Below, in pieces: positions 13,162 through 21,039 of a stretch of 25,125 nt of DNA. This DNA is from a virus. The DNA lies in IMG/VR virus record IMGVR_UViG_3300003691_000047, positions 1 to 25,125 of that record; one strand, written 5' to 3'. The position numbers and the translations under genes are program-made. Each line of letters begins with the position of its first letter. The first letter of the stretch is position 1. Below the pieces are notes generated by a model, which was not told where the DNA came from, ran no database searches, and saw only the letters and a program-made list of their open reading frames with translations.

Positions 13162-13646
13162 TTAAAATAATTTGTTCGAAAAAAAATGGTTTCAGGCGTG
13201 GTGGGATTTTGCACCAGCATGGTGCGAACCTGTATCCGGAAGACTTTTTCACACCAGAGCAGCAGAAGCTGCTTATGGCTGAACCGAATCTGGTTTGTTT
13301 GGGTGGGCTCCCGCCAACGGCTCCAGGACTGATGTCTGAAGAAGAGCTTCATGCCGAACTGGAACAACTTAAATCTTCATTCTCGAAGAATGAACCTAGA
13401 GTGCTGCTTGTTGAAAAGCTGAAAAAAGCAATCGAGCTGGCGGGATCTGCTCAGACTCCGGAGACAGGTGCTGAAGCGACTGTTGATATTGCTGAGTTGG
13501 TTAAAGCTGCAAAACAGGCGATTGCTGACGGCAATACAATTGGTTCCGGAGCTCCGGACATTAAGGCAATGGAAGCGATTCTGGGCGTTGATGTTTCGGC
13601 TGAAGGAAGAAACCAGGCATGGGAAGCCATTCAGGCTGAAGCTTAA
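13158..13646 (+). CDS. Mu gp35 / HI1506-like protein
   Basis: This gene encodes 162 residues from GTG 13158, in the duplicated leader. The N-terminal 50 residues carry the HI1506-like pattern: KNGFRRGGILHQHGANLYPE then FFTPEQQKLLMAEPNLVCLG (about 9-49). A helical middle and C-terminus follow (AELVKAAKQAIADGNTIG and DIKAMEAILG). The family, named after Haemophilus FluMu and Mu gp35, always follows the capsid gene and is probably a head protein of unsettled role. The C-terminus beyond the conserved part is typical of the longer members. Confidence 0.82.
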   Translation: MIKIICSKKNGFRRGGILHQHGANLYPEDFFTPEQQKLLMAEPNLVCLGGLPPTAPGLMSEEELHAELEQLKSSFSKNEPRVLLVEKLKKAIELAGSAQTPETGAEATVDIAELVKAAKQAIADGNTIGSGAPDIKAMEAILGVDVSAEGRNQAWEAIQAEA

Positions 13647-13668
13647 GCTGAAAAAAGGATAATACAAT

Positions 13669-14091
13669 ATGGCTTATTCCACACTGGCAGATCTGGACGA
13701 CAAAATTGACGAATCTGAATTGATTGCGGCAACCGATGATGACGACACCGGCGCAGTGATTCTGCCCCGTGTGGATGCGGCCATCGCTTCAGCTGATGCA
13801 GAAATTGACGGTTATCTTGGGGGCCGGTATCCGGTTCCGCTTAACCCGGTGCCACCAATTCTCAGGTCTCTTTCTGTCGATATGGCGATTTATCATGTCT
13901 ATCTCAGACGGATGGGGCCACCGGAACATCGTACGGATCAGTACAAGAATTCCATCAATTTTCTGAGATTGGTTGCAAAGGGTGATGTGAGTTTGGGTGT
14001 TGATGATCCTGCCGGCAATGCAAATGATGACCGCCCTGAATTTTCCGGGTCGGAAAGAGTATTTTCACGTGAGTCAATGAAGGGTTGGTAA
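13669..14091 (+). CDS. Head-tail connector, Mu gp36/J-like (DUF1320)
   Basis: This gene encodes 140 residues from ATG 13669. The DUF1320 pattern is clear: a start MAYSTLADLDDKIDESELIA, then DAAIASADAEIDGYLGGRYP (35-54) and DMAIYHVYLRRMGPPE with a C-terminal NSINFLRLVAKGDVSLG. Members are adaptor proteins related to HK97 gp6, forming a ring under the portal. It is followed with no gap by the next connector gene, as in Mu. Confident family assignment. Confidence 0.88.
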   Translation: MAYSTLADLDDKIDESELIAATDDDDTGAVILPRVDAAIASADAEIDGYLGGRYPVPLNPVPPILRSLSVDMAIYHVYLRRMGPPEHRTDQYKNSINFLRLVAKGDVSLGVDDPAGNANDDRPEFSGSERVFSRESMKGW

Positions 14092-14547
14092 ATGAAGACA
14101 TTAATTCAGGCCGTACAGACAGCATTGGAAGGATCGGACACACTCTCTTATATCCGGGACAGAGATATTTTTATCAGCCCGACTGAGAACTATATTCCGA
14201 AGCTTTCAAAAGAGCATGCGATCGGGATTGTTCCTGGACGGAGACGCCGGTCTGAAAAAATGGGTGGTGTTCTTGATGTGAAGGCAGAAGTGAAGGTGAT
14301 TCTCTGGATGTCTTTGCTGCAAGAGGATGCTGCGATTGTCGGCACCAGTCGGGAAAAAGGACTTCTTGATTTTAGTGATGATGTCGACAGTGTGCTTGAT
14401 GAGAACAAGCTGGGGTTACCAGGGATTGAAGATGCATTCTGCAGGGAGTTTTCTGAGCCGGTTGTTTTTGGTTCCAAAAAAGAGCACGGACGGTTCCTGG
14501 TCAGACTGACCTTAACGTATGAATACGAAATGGAGGTTGAACGATAA
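14092..14547 (+). CDS. Connector / tail-terminator-like protein, Mu gp37/K position
   Basis: This gene encodes 151 residues from ATG 14092, abutting the DUF1320 gene. The sequence starts MKTLIQAVQTALEGSDTLSY, includes AIGIVPGRRRRSEKMGG and ends with a beta-strand LTLTYEYEMEVER, the layout of small neck or tail-terminator proteins (alternating helix and strands, then an edge strand). In Mu the DUF1834 protein gp37 is in this position. It would close the tail tube or join tail to head. The function is inferred mainly from position. Its stop overlaps the next ATG by one base. Confidence 0.65.
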   Translation: MKTLIQAVQTALEGSDTLSYIRDRDIFISPTENYIPKLSKEHAIGIVPGRRRRSEKMGGVLDVKAEVKVILWMSLLQEDAAIVGTSREKGLLDFSDDVDSVLDENKLGLPGIEDAFCREFSEPVVFGSKKEHGRFLVRLTLTYEYEMEVER

Positions 14548-14750
14548 TGCCAAAGCAAAAATATAAACTGAAAAAAGGGCCTGCATTTGAAATTGTTGAC
14601 GGGCCTCTTGCCGGGCGGAAGTTTGCGCCGGGTAAGGTTTACACGGAAATTCCGGAAGGGATGGAAAACCGGTTTAAAGAGGTGGCTGAACCAAAGGCCC
14701 CGGCAAAGGCTGAAATCAAGCCAAAAACAAAAAAGAAAGGGGGTGAATAA
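14547..14750 (+). CDS. Small basic phage protein, Mu gp38 position
   Basis: This gene encodes 67 residues from ATG 14547. It has an N-terminal core with FEIVDGPLAGRKFAPGKVYT and a disordered Lys/Pro/Ala-rich C-terminus (KAPAKAEIKPKTKKKGGE). In Mu-like phages a similarly short protein (DUF2635-type gp38) separates the connector genes from the tail sheath or tube gene, so this is the positional equivalent, though sequence similarity is not obvious to me. It overlaps both neighbours by one base, so it is tightly coupled. Function unknown. Confidence 0.6.
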   Translation: MPKQKYKLKKGPAFEIVDGPLAGRKFAPGKVYTEIPEGMENRFKEVAEPKAPAKAEIKPKTKKKGGE

Positions 14751-16027
14751 TGCACTCTGACAGAGCAAAACATAATCTGTTTGCAGTTTCGGCAAATAAT
14801 GCAGAAGCGGCAATCAACACAGAGCGGGCAACGGATACAACCTTGCTTTTGAATACGTCTGATGTGCTTAACCTGGAGCCAAGGCGTGAGTCTAATGAGG
14901 ACGAACAGAACGGGAAAGAAGAAGTTGATGCCATTTATGACCTGGGCGGGCTTGCAAATCTTTCGGCCAACTTTGATAAGGCTCAGTGTCAGCATATTGC
15001 TTTTCTTTGTGCTTATGGTCTTGGCACTATTGTAACCATTGCAGCGGGTGCGGGATATCTGCACACGATTACACCGATTTCAGGTCAGTTGGATGAAGAC
15101 AGGTCAAACCCGTCTTTTACAGCGGCTTACCGGTATGGTGATTCGATTCTGAAACGGCGTCTTGCTTCGATGTTTGTTGATTCGTTTTCGGTCTCTTTTA
15201 ATGAAGATGACTGGGTGAAGGCTTCCGGAACGTTTAAGGGAACCGGCAAAGCAACTGTCAACGTGATTGAAGAGAGTGTCAGTGCTGCTGAAAATGTTGT
15301 GGTTCTTTCTCCTGCTGCCAATGGTGTTCATGGGGCAACGGCTGAAGCCCGACTTGATAATGTCCATTCGATCATTGCAGAGACTGCTGCCGATGTCTGG
15401 GAGCGGGTTGAGTATTCTGCTGTGTCTGATGCGATTCCGGGTGTGATTACGATTACGGCTCCGGGTGTTGGAACTGATGAGATTAATTATAAGATTCTTT
15501 ATGTTCCGACTGAAGAAGCCTGGTGCAGCTTTCCTGCAAAGATATCTGAGACGCCGCTGCGGGTTTCTGAAACTCAGGTCAATCTGGGTGGTGCATGGAA
15601 CGGAGCTGCTTTTGTGGGTGGTGTCGACATTAGTAAAAACGTTAAGTCGATCGAGTATTCCTGCAGCAACAACCACCAGCTGGTTTTTGGTTTTGGTGCC
15701 GGTGGGGTGTATGCGTCCAAGTGTAAACGAGACGGCAGGCAGCAGACGCTGAAGCTAAATAAAGAATTCAAGGACTATGTGCTTCAGAACAAGATGGATA
15801 AGAATGAATATTTTGGCATCAGGATTCTGGCTGAAGGTGGGCCGATTGATGGCGGCAATAATTATCAGGTTGAATTCATTTTTCCAATGGTGGGCGTTCT
15901 TAATGCTCCGATTTCGGCTGACGGAAAAACACTGGCTGAAGCCGGTGATCTGACGGTGATGGAGCATGCAACCTACGGTTCTGTAATCGCAAAAATCAAG
16001 AACGAAGTTGCAACGTATGCAGTTTGA
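14750..16027 (+). CDS. Major tail tube protein of siphovirus type
   Basis: This gene encodes 425 residues from ATG 14750. No contractile sheath gene is visible at this place, where Mu has its sheath L, so the tail is non-contractile. Recognisable parts are DAIYDLGGLANLSANFDKAQ (about 62-81), the PSFTAAYRYGDSILKRRLAS segment and VDSFSVSFNEDDWVKASGTF, typical of long siphovirus tube proteins, followed by a second beta-rich half with a Big-like ITITAPGVGTDEI and a C-terminal KNEYFGIRILAEGGPI region. Rings of this protein stack around the tape measure. The large size fits members of the B3-like transposable siphophages. Assignment rests on sequence pattern and on its place before chaperones and tape measure. 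Confidence 0.78.
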   Translation: MHSDRAKHNLFAVSANNAEAAINTERATDTTLLLNTSDVLNLEPRRESNEDEQNGKEEVDAIYDLGGLANLSANFDKAQCQHIAFLCAYGLGTIVTIAAGAGYLHTITPISGQLDEDRSNPSFTAAYRYGDSILKRRLASMFVDSFSVSFNEDDWVKASGTFKGTGKATVNVIEESVSAAENVVVLSPAANGVHGATAEARLDNVHSIIAETAADVWERVEYSAVSDAIPGVITITAPGVGTDEINYKILYVPTEEAWCSFPAKISETPLRVSETQVNLGGAWNGAAFVGGVDISKNVKSIEYSCSNNHQLVFGFGAGGVYASKCKRDGRQQTLKLNKEFKDYVLQNKMDKNEYFGIRILAEGGPIDGGNNYQVEFIFPMVGVLNAPISADGKTLAEAGDLTVMEHATYGSVIAKIKNEVATYAV

Positions 16028-16093
16028 TTAAACCGGCAGTTTTTTAGCCATGTAAAAGATTAACCAACGCAAATAATTCAGGAGGCAACAACA

Positions 16094-16489
16094 ATGGCAA
16101 GGCGACTTTCAGCACAGGAAAATACGCTTACACTTCATGACAATATTTCAAATTCTGACATTGTTCTCAGTTACAGAATGCCAACAACAAAAGAGCGGAC
16201 AGACTATCAGAATATGGCCGTTAAAAGAAAGCGGAACAAGATTGATTTTCAGTCGGTAAAAGCCCGGCAGAAATTCGGCCTGGATATCCTTACTGGAATT
16301 CGTGAGGGTGATTTTGAAATTGAAAAGACCAAAGGTAAGTTTGTAACAATTTCCTCTGACTCAAAGAGTGAATTTTATGATGAGAAGTGGAAAAAGCATA
16401 TTGAAGAACATGCGATTGATATCGTTGAAATTCTGGCAGCTCAGGTCTTTGACGGTTCTGTTGAAATTGATGGTGACGCCCAGGACTGA
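16094..16489 (+). CDS. Tail assembly chaperone, upstream (G-like) part
   Basis: This gene encodes 131 residues from ATG 16094, with AGGAGG a few bases upstream. It has the make-up of siphovirus tail assembly chaperones: small, charged, between tube protein and tape measure, with RLSAQENTLTLHDNISNSDI and YRMPTTKERTDYQNMAVKRK near the start. Such proteins coat the tape measure while the tube polymerises. A second reading frame opens at its end (16486-16758), matching the two-part G/GT architecture. No canonical slippery heptamer is visible near the junction. The upstream gap 16028-16093 holds no gene. Confidence 0.72.
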   Translation: MARRLSAQENTLTLHDNISNSDIVLSYRMPTTKERTDYQNMAVKRKRNKIDFQSVKARQKFGLDILTGIREGDFEIEKTKGKFVTISSDSKSEFYDEKWKKHIEEHAIDIVEILAAQVFDGSVEIDGDAQD

Positions 16490-16758
16490 TCGATGAGGAT
16501 CTTGAAGCCCTGAAGAAAGGGCTTTGCACTGAGACTGAAGAGGCGAAGTGCATTGAAGAGTTCGGAGAGAATCTTGAATGGAGCTGTCTGAACTGCCCTA
16601 AAAGAAGGCTTGAGGATCTGTCTGATTATACCAAAAAGCTGCTCCGGCTTCGACTTATGCGCCGGGGCGGCTATCCTTTCGGGGCGAATGATCTTGAATA
16701 TGAAGAATGGATTGATTTAGGGAGAATGGAACAATGTCTGGCAATGCCGGTGTTTTAA
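16486..16758 (+). CDS. Tail assembly chaperone, downstream (T-like) part without a normal start codon
   Basis: In the -1 frame relative to the preceding gene, the sequence is open from 16477 to the TAA at 16756-16758. From CTG 16486 it encodes 90 residues with natural composition: DEDLEALKKGLCTETEEAKC, a CLNC pair (34-37), and YTKKLLRLRLMRRGGYPFGA followed by NDLEYEEWIDLGRM. The GGYPF-x-ANDL-x-x-EWxxLG pattern is what I know from the second chaperone frame of related phages. There is no ATG until well inside. Either CTG or ATC at the junction is used, or ribosomes shift -1 between 16477 and 16489, where no canonical slippery site exists. It overlaps the tape-measure start by 25 bases. Confidence 0.65.
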   Translation: MIDEDLEALKKGLCTETEEAKCIEEFGENLEWSCLNCPKRRLEDLSDYTKKLLRLRLMRRGGYPFGANDLEYEEWIDLGRMEQCLAMPVF

Positions 16759-19700
16759 ATATTGAGCTTAGGGTTGATGATAAGGGGTCTGTATCTGTTC
16801 GTCAATTTGGCAAAGAAGCTGATAAGGCCGGGCGGAAGACAACGGAGAGTTTTAAACGTTCCGGGAAGTCGATTAATGATTTCAATCAGAATTTATCAAA
16901 GTCATTCAACCTGTTGTTAAAGATCACCGGCATTGCCGGTGGTCTTATGATTTTGCAACGGATTTTTTCTGAGCTGGTTCAGCTTGCGGGGTCTTTCCTG
17001 AAGACAGCTGAGTCCTTTGAGGCGATGGAGATCCAACTGGAGACCCTTACCAAAGGCCGGGGTGCTGAAACCCTGGACAAGCTCAACAAATGGGCTCTTG
17101 ATATGCCGGTGAACACTGAAAAGGCTGTTGATTCATTTCGGTTGATGACTGCAATGGGGCTTAATCCGGCGATTAAAGAACTCCAGATATTGACGGATGT
17201 TGCCAGTATTTTTGGTGAAGATGTTCTGAACAGGCTTGCTTTGCAGCTTGGCCAGGCATCTGCCAAGGGTAAGATTATGGCTCAGGATTTGAATATCATG
17301 GCAGAGGCCGGTATCAATGCCAGGGGGTATCTGAGTGATGCTTACGGGATGACGGTCGAAGAGATCCAGAATTCAAGTATTGATATCAAGGATGTTATCA
17401 ACACAATTTTTGCGGGAATGGAAAAGGATTTTGGCGGGTCTGCAAAGAAAATGATGGGAACCTGGCGGGGGCTGAAAACGGTTACAAAGAGTTATTTTGT
17501 TGAGATCAAAAGAGAGGTGATGTCAGCCGGTATTTTTGATGAACTGAAAAGTCAGCTGGCCGGGTTTAATGCAGAAATGAAAATCTGGCTTGAGGCAAAC
17601 CGGGAGCTGATCCAGCAGAAGGTTCCGGAGTATATCGAGGATTTTAAAGAGGCTGTTCAGGTGATTACAACACTTGGTCGGGCTGTTGTTGAGTCAGTAA
17701 AGCAGTTTCAGACGATGAATACCTGGCTTGACAGGACGATTGAAAAAACAGGCACGTGGGCAAAATTAATTAAGACGACGTATAAATCGACAATAGTGAT
17801 TCCGTCTCCGGGTAAGGTGTGGGGAGTTGTAAAAGAGACCGGCATAACAGAAAATCTATATGATATTGTAAAAGCTTCTGACCTTGCTCTTCAGGGGTTG
17901 GTAAATTTAAACGATTTGCCTGTTTCTCCGGCCGGGCTGCATAAATGGCTTGAAGATTTTGAAAAAAATCCTGCTCTGACGAAATTAAAACAGGAGGCGG
18001 AAGATCTTGAGTGGACGATTGATGGGCTTCAAAAACAATTCGATAAAGCAGAAAAATGGGATTGGCTTATCAAGATTTTTGAGCCGGAGAGTCTGTCCGG
18101 TTTAAATAATGCGCTGACTGCAAAAGTTAAAGAGCTTGAAACAGTTAAAGAACAAATTGAAGAACAAATTGAAGAACAAACGAGGAAGGCGAACAGTGCT
18201 GACGTGAGTGGCTCGACAAAGATCGATACGAAGGCTGCAGATCTTGAGGCATTGAAGAAACAGCAAGCAATAGCTGCAGAACAAAAGAGAGAGGCAGCGG
18301 AAAAAGCCACTATGAAATATGACGCCTTTGTCCTTGCAAATATGGATAAGACAACTCAGGCATATAAAGATAAGTGGATTAAGGCTTCGCTTGAAAAATG
18401 GAAAGAGGAAGAGGCGCTAACAAAGGCTCAGATGGCAACTATTGAGGCGATTTTAATTGAGTCAGTAGATAAGTATGAAGCAGCTCAGAAAGCCAAACGT
18501 TTAGAACAGTATAACGAAGATTATGAAAAAGCGATTTCTGATCCGTTTGATTATGAGCTTAAAATGATTGAAAAGGCTCGACAAGCCAGAGTTAAAGACG
18601 GGTATGATACTGTTAAGCTTGCTGAGTGGGTGTCTGCTGAGAAACAACGAATTGAGAAAGAACGCCAGGAGTCTGAAGAGAAGGAATATGATGATAAACT
18701 GCGTGGCTGGGCCAAGTTTGATCAGCTGTCGGAAAAAATTAATCAATTAAAAGCTCAGGCAAAAACGGCAGGTGTTAACTATAAGATTTCCGAAGCGGAA
18801 CTCAAAGCAGTAAATATAGCATTCATCCAAGGTATTACTGATGATGTAAAAAATACTGTTCAGTCTCAAATGGGAGGGGTTTTCTCTGATGCCCTTCGAA
18901 CTGATCTGAGTTCTGCATTAGAATATTTTTCAAATTTTACCAGTTCTCTACAGTCTATCTGGGGAGCTGCTATGGCCCGAATGATGATGACAAAAAGCAT
19001 GTGGAGTGTTGGCGGCTTTGCCGGAATGGGTGTTGCCGGGCTGGCTCTTGCCGGAGTTGGAAGTGTTTTGAATAAACGGGCTGAAGAGAAAGCAGAAAGA
19101 GAACGGAAAAAGCAGATGCGGGCTCAGCTCTCTGATCAGCTGGGGAGCGAGATTGCACAGCTTGAACTCTCTGATGTGAACTTTCAGATTTTTGAAATGA
19201 ATAAGAAATTTAAAGACCTGGCAAAGAATGCTGCTTATGCCGGTTACCCCATGGAAGAAATTATCAAGTTAAGGAAACTTGAAACAGAAGAGATAATCAA
19301 ACAGTCCAGGGCGGTTTATGATGGTTTGAGTGGTGAAATTAATGACTGGGTTAAAGGCAAACAGCGTCAGGACTGGGGCGTGAATGATTGGGCTGAAGAG
19401 TATGGTAACCTGTCTGATCAGCTGATGAGTCTTGATAGAAATGATGCTTCATACCAGGAGGAAAGCCTTAACCTGTTAACGGAACAATGGGCTGTTCTTC
19501 AAAAAATGTATGAGATTCAGGAGAGCCAGTTGCGGTCTCTTGAAAGCACGTCTCAAAGCCTTTCCTCTCAGATCTGGGGGTTGAATCATTCTGAAGGCAT
19601 GCCAACCACAGCATCTGAATATCAGGCCCGGTATGACGACCTGTTGAAAGAGGCCAGAGAAGTCAATGCGGATGGTTTTCACGATACGGAAGCCATTGCA

Positions 19701-20654
19701 GAATTTCAGAGTTTTGCTTCTGAATATGTTGATGAGATGGCTGCTTACGGGCGTGATTATAATACGCTGATTTCTACGGTCACGGACGATCTGTTAAAGC
19801 TTGATGATGATATTCAGAGTGAAATGGAGATACTTACGGCTGCTTTGGGTATGAATACCGGAGCTGTTGACGGCAACACGCTTGCCATTATTGATGCCAT
19901 TACCGGTGAGGGTGGGCTGCAGGATACGATTCAGGATATTGCTGACCGTGAGGAGCGGGATGCGTATGTTAAGGCCATACCGACACCGGATATGATTACA
20001 CGATCGAACACCGGACAATATGGGTTTTCTGGGCTTAAAATGGGGTTCCAAGGTCTTGACTGGATTCAGGGTGTTGGTGATGGTTCAATCGGCAATCTTA
20101 CATATGGCGCGTTGGAGCAGGAATTAGTCGGCTGGAATGACTATCAGAAATTGCTTGTAGATTGGTATGGCAATGCAGAGGCTTCTCTTGATGATACTAC
20201 GAAAGCGACTGTTAACCAGTGGTTGACATGGCTCGATAAGATGCCCTGGGAAATGATGGAAAACGATTATCTTGCCAATGGTGGACAATGGAAAACTCAG
20301 CAGGGCTGGCTTGATTTTATGTCCGCTTTTAAACTTTGGGCTACAGAATCAGAATCACTGCCTGACTTACCAACGTTTGCCACAGGTGGGCTTATGACCG
20401 GACCGTCGATTGGTGGTGAAGCCGGTCACGAATGGGCTGTACCTGCATATAACAATAAATATAATGATAATTTTCTTGAATCAGTGGGTATCAAACAGAT
20501 TTTAGCGGCTATTTCTGCAAACCAGGTCGGCTCCGGAGAGATTCATGTACATGTCACAGTGGATGGCCGCGAGCTGGGATATGTCATTGCTGATCAAACC
20601 CGCAAAAACCCGGAACTGAAAGAAGCTATGAAGAGGGCTGTTGCTTATGCTTGA
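16734..20654 (+). CDS. Tail tape measure protein
   Basis: This gene encodes 1306 residues from ATG 16734. Its length sets tail length: at roughly 1.5 angstrom per residue this suggests a tail near 200 nm. The N-terminal tape-measure domain is plain, with ESFEAMEIQLETLTKGRG, GEDVLNRLALQLGQASAKGK and DLNIMAEAGINARGYLSDAY (about 85-210) and then KDFGGSAKKMMGTWRGL. Hydrophobic stretches occur at about 58-85 and 740-790 (ARMMMTKSMWSVGGFAGMGV onwards), as usual for tape measures that reach the host membrane. The middle is long charged coiled coil, with a 12-base tandem repeat (EQIE units). The C-terminus has GEAGHEWAVPAYNNKYN and a beta-rich end. Stop overlaps the next start. Confidence 0.93.
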   Translation: MSGNAGVLNIELRVDDKGSVSVRQFGKEADKAGRKTTESFKRSGKSINDFNQNLSKSFNLLLKITGIAGGLMILQRIFSELVQLAGSFLKTAESFEAMEIQLETLTKGRGAETLDKLNKWALDMPVNTEKAVDSFRLMTAMGLNPAIKELQILTDVASIFGEDVLNRLALQLGQASAKGKIMAQDLNIMAEAGINARGYLSDAYGMTVEEIQNSSIDIKDVINTIFAGMEKDFGGSAKKMMGTWRGLKTVTKSYFVEIKREVMSAGIFDELKSQLAGFNAEMKIWLEANRELIQQKVPEYIEDFKEAVQVITTLGRAVVESVKQFQTMNTWLDRTIEKTGTWAKLIKTTYKSTIVIPSPGKVWGVVKETGITENLYDIVKASDLALQGLVNLNDLPVSPAGLHKWLEDFEKNPALTKLKQEAEDLEWTIDGLQKQFDKAEKWDWLIKIFEPESLSGLNNALTAKVKELETVKEQIEEQIEEQTRKANSADVSGSTKIDTKAADLEALKKQQAIAAEQKREAAEKATMKYDAFVLANMDKTTQAYKDKWIKASLEKWKEEEALTKAQMATIEAILIESVDKYEAAQKAKRLEQYNEDYEKAISDPFDYELKMIEKARQARVKDGYDTVKLAEWVSAEKQRIEKERQESEEKEYDDKLRGWAKFDQLSEKINQLKAQAKTAGVNYKISEAELKAVNIAFIQGITDDVKNTVQSQMGGVFSDALRTDLSSALEYFSNFTSSLQSIWGAAMARMMMTKSMWSVGGFAGMGVAGLALAGVGSVLNKRAEEKAERERKKQMRAQLSDQLGSEIAQLELSDVNFQIFEMNKKFKDLAKNAAYAGYPMEEIIKLRKLETEEIIKQSRAVYDGLSGEINDWVKGKQRQDWGVNDWAEEYGNLSDQLMSLDRNDASYQEESLNLLTEQWAVLQKMYEIQESQLRSLESTSQSLSSQIWGLNHSEGMPTTASEYQARYDDLLKEAREVNADGFHDTEAIAEFQSFASEYVDEMAAYGRDYNTLISTVTDDLLKLDDDIQSEMEILTAALGMNTGAVDGNTLAIIDAITGEGGLQDTIQDIADREERDAYVKAIPTPDMITRSNTGQYGFSGLKMGFQGLDWIQGVGDGSIGNLTYGALEQELVGWNDYQKLLVDWYGNAEASLDDTTKATVNQWLTWLDKMPWEMMENDYLANGGQWKTQQGWLDFMSAFKLWATESESLPDLPTFATGGLMTGPSIGGEAGHEWAVPAYNNKYNDNFLESVGIKQILAAISANQVGSGEIHVHVTVDGRELGYVIADQTRKNPELKEAMKRAVAYA
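18150..18181 (+). repeat. 12-base tandem repeat in the tape measure gene
   Basis: The unit GAACAAATTGAA occurs twice in full and then as GAACAAA, coding EQIE-EQIE-EQT in a coiled-coil stretch. Unit length is a multiple of three, so copy-number change would alter tail length in four-residue steps without breaking the frame. Confidence 0.8.
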
Positions 20655-21039
20655 TTATTTACCGATCCTGGTCCCGGACTATGCTGGAGAAACACTGACT
20701 ATGAATCCCACGGGTGACATACAGGCTTCCGGTCAACGTCGACAGGTCATTACTGAGACTGACGGTGATAATCCAAAGGGGGTTACGCTTAAGCAGACTC
20801 CGGATTATTATATCCCGCTTTCTTTTAAATGGTTGTCTGAAAGTGCTCGAAATATACTTTCAGATCTATACTATAACCCTGCCAAAGCATACGGCATGGT
20901 AAAAAGTTTTCGCTGGCAACATCCTGTTTCTGAGGTTGTGTATGTTGCGCGGTTTGTGAGTGAATTTAACGAAATATTGCGCCCAAACGGATATTATGAG
21001 GTTTCACTGAGGATAAAGGTTATAGGGAGACTTTCATGA
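20647..21039 (+). CDS. Minor tail protein (distal tail / gpM-like)
   Basis: This gene encodes 130 residues from ATG 20647, which overlaps the tape-measure stop by eight bases; a TTG at 20641 is in frame but less likely. The product is beta-rich with YLPILVPDYAGETLTMNPTG, a central LSFKWLSESARNILSDLYYN and an end GYYEVSLRIKVIGRL. It resembles small lambda-M-like or distal tail proteins that follow the tape measure and start the tail tip. Its end overlaps the start of the large tip protein by four bases (ATGA). The role comes from position and shape, not from a firm family match. Confidence 0.65.
   Translation: MLDYLPILVPDYAGETLTMNPTGDIQASGQRRQVITETDGDNPKGVTLKQTPDYYIPLSFKWLSESARNILSDLYYNPAKAYGMVKSFRWQHPVSEVVYVARFVSEFNEILRPNGYYEVSLRIKVIGRLS

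Noticed and set aside
16490-16513. Selenocysteine read-through of the TGA that ends the first tail chaperone (16487-16489).
   Set aside because: The same frame meets another TGA after seven codons and shows no family-like sequence; the real continuation is in the -1 frame.
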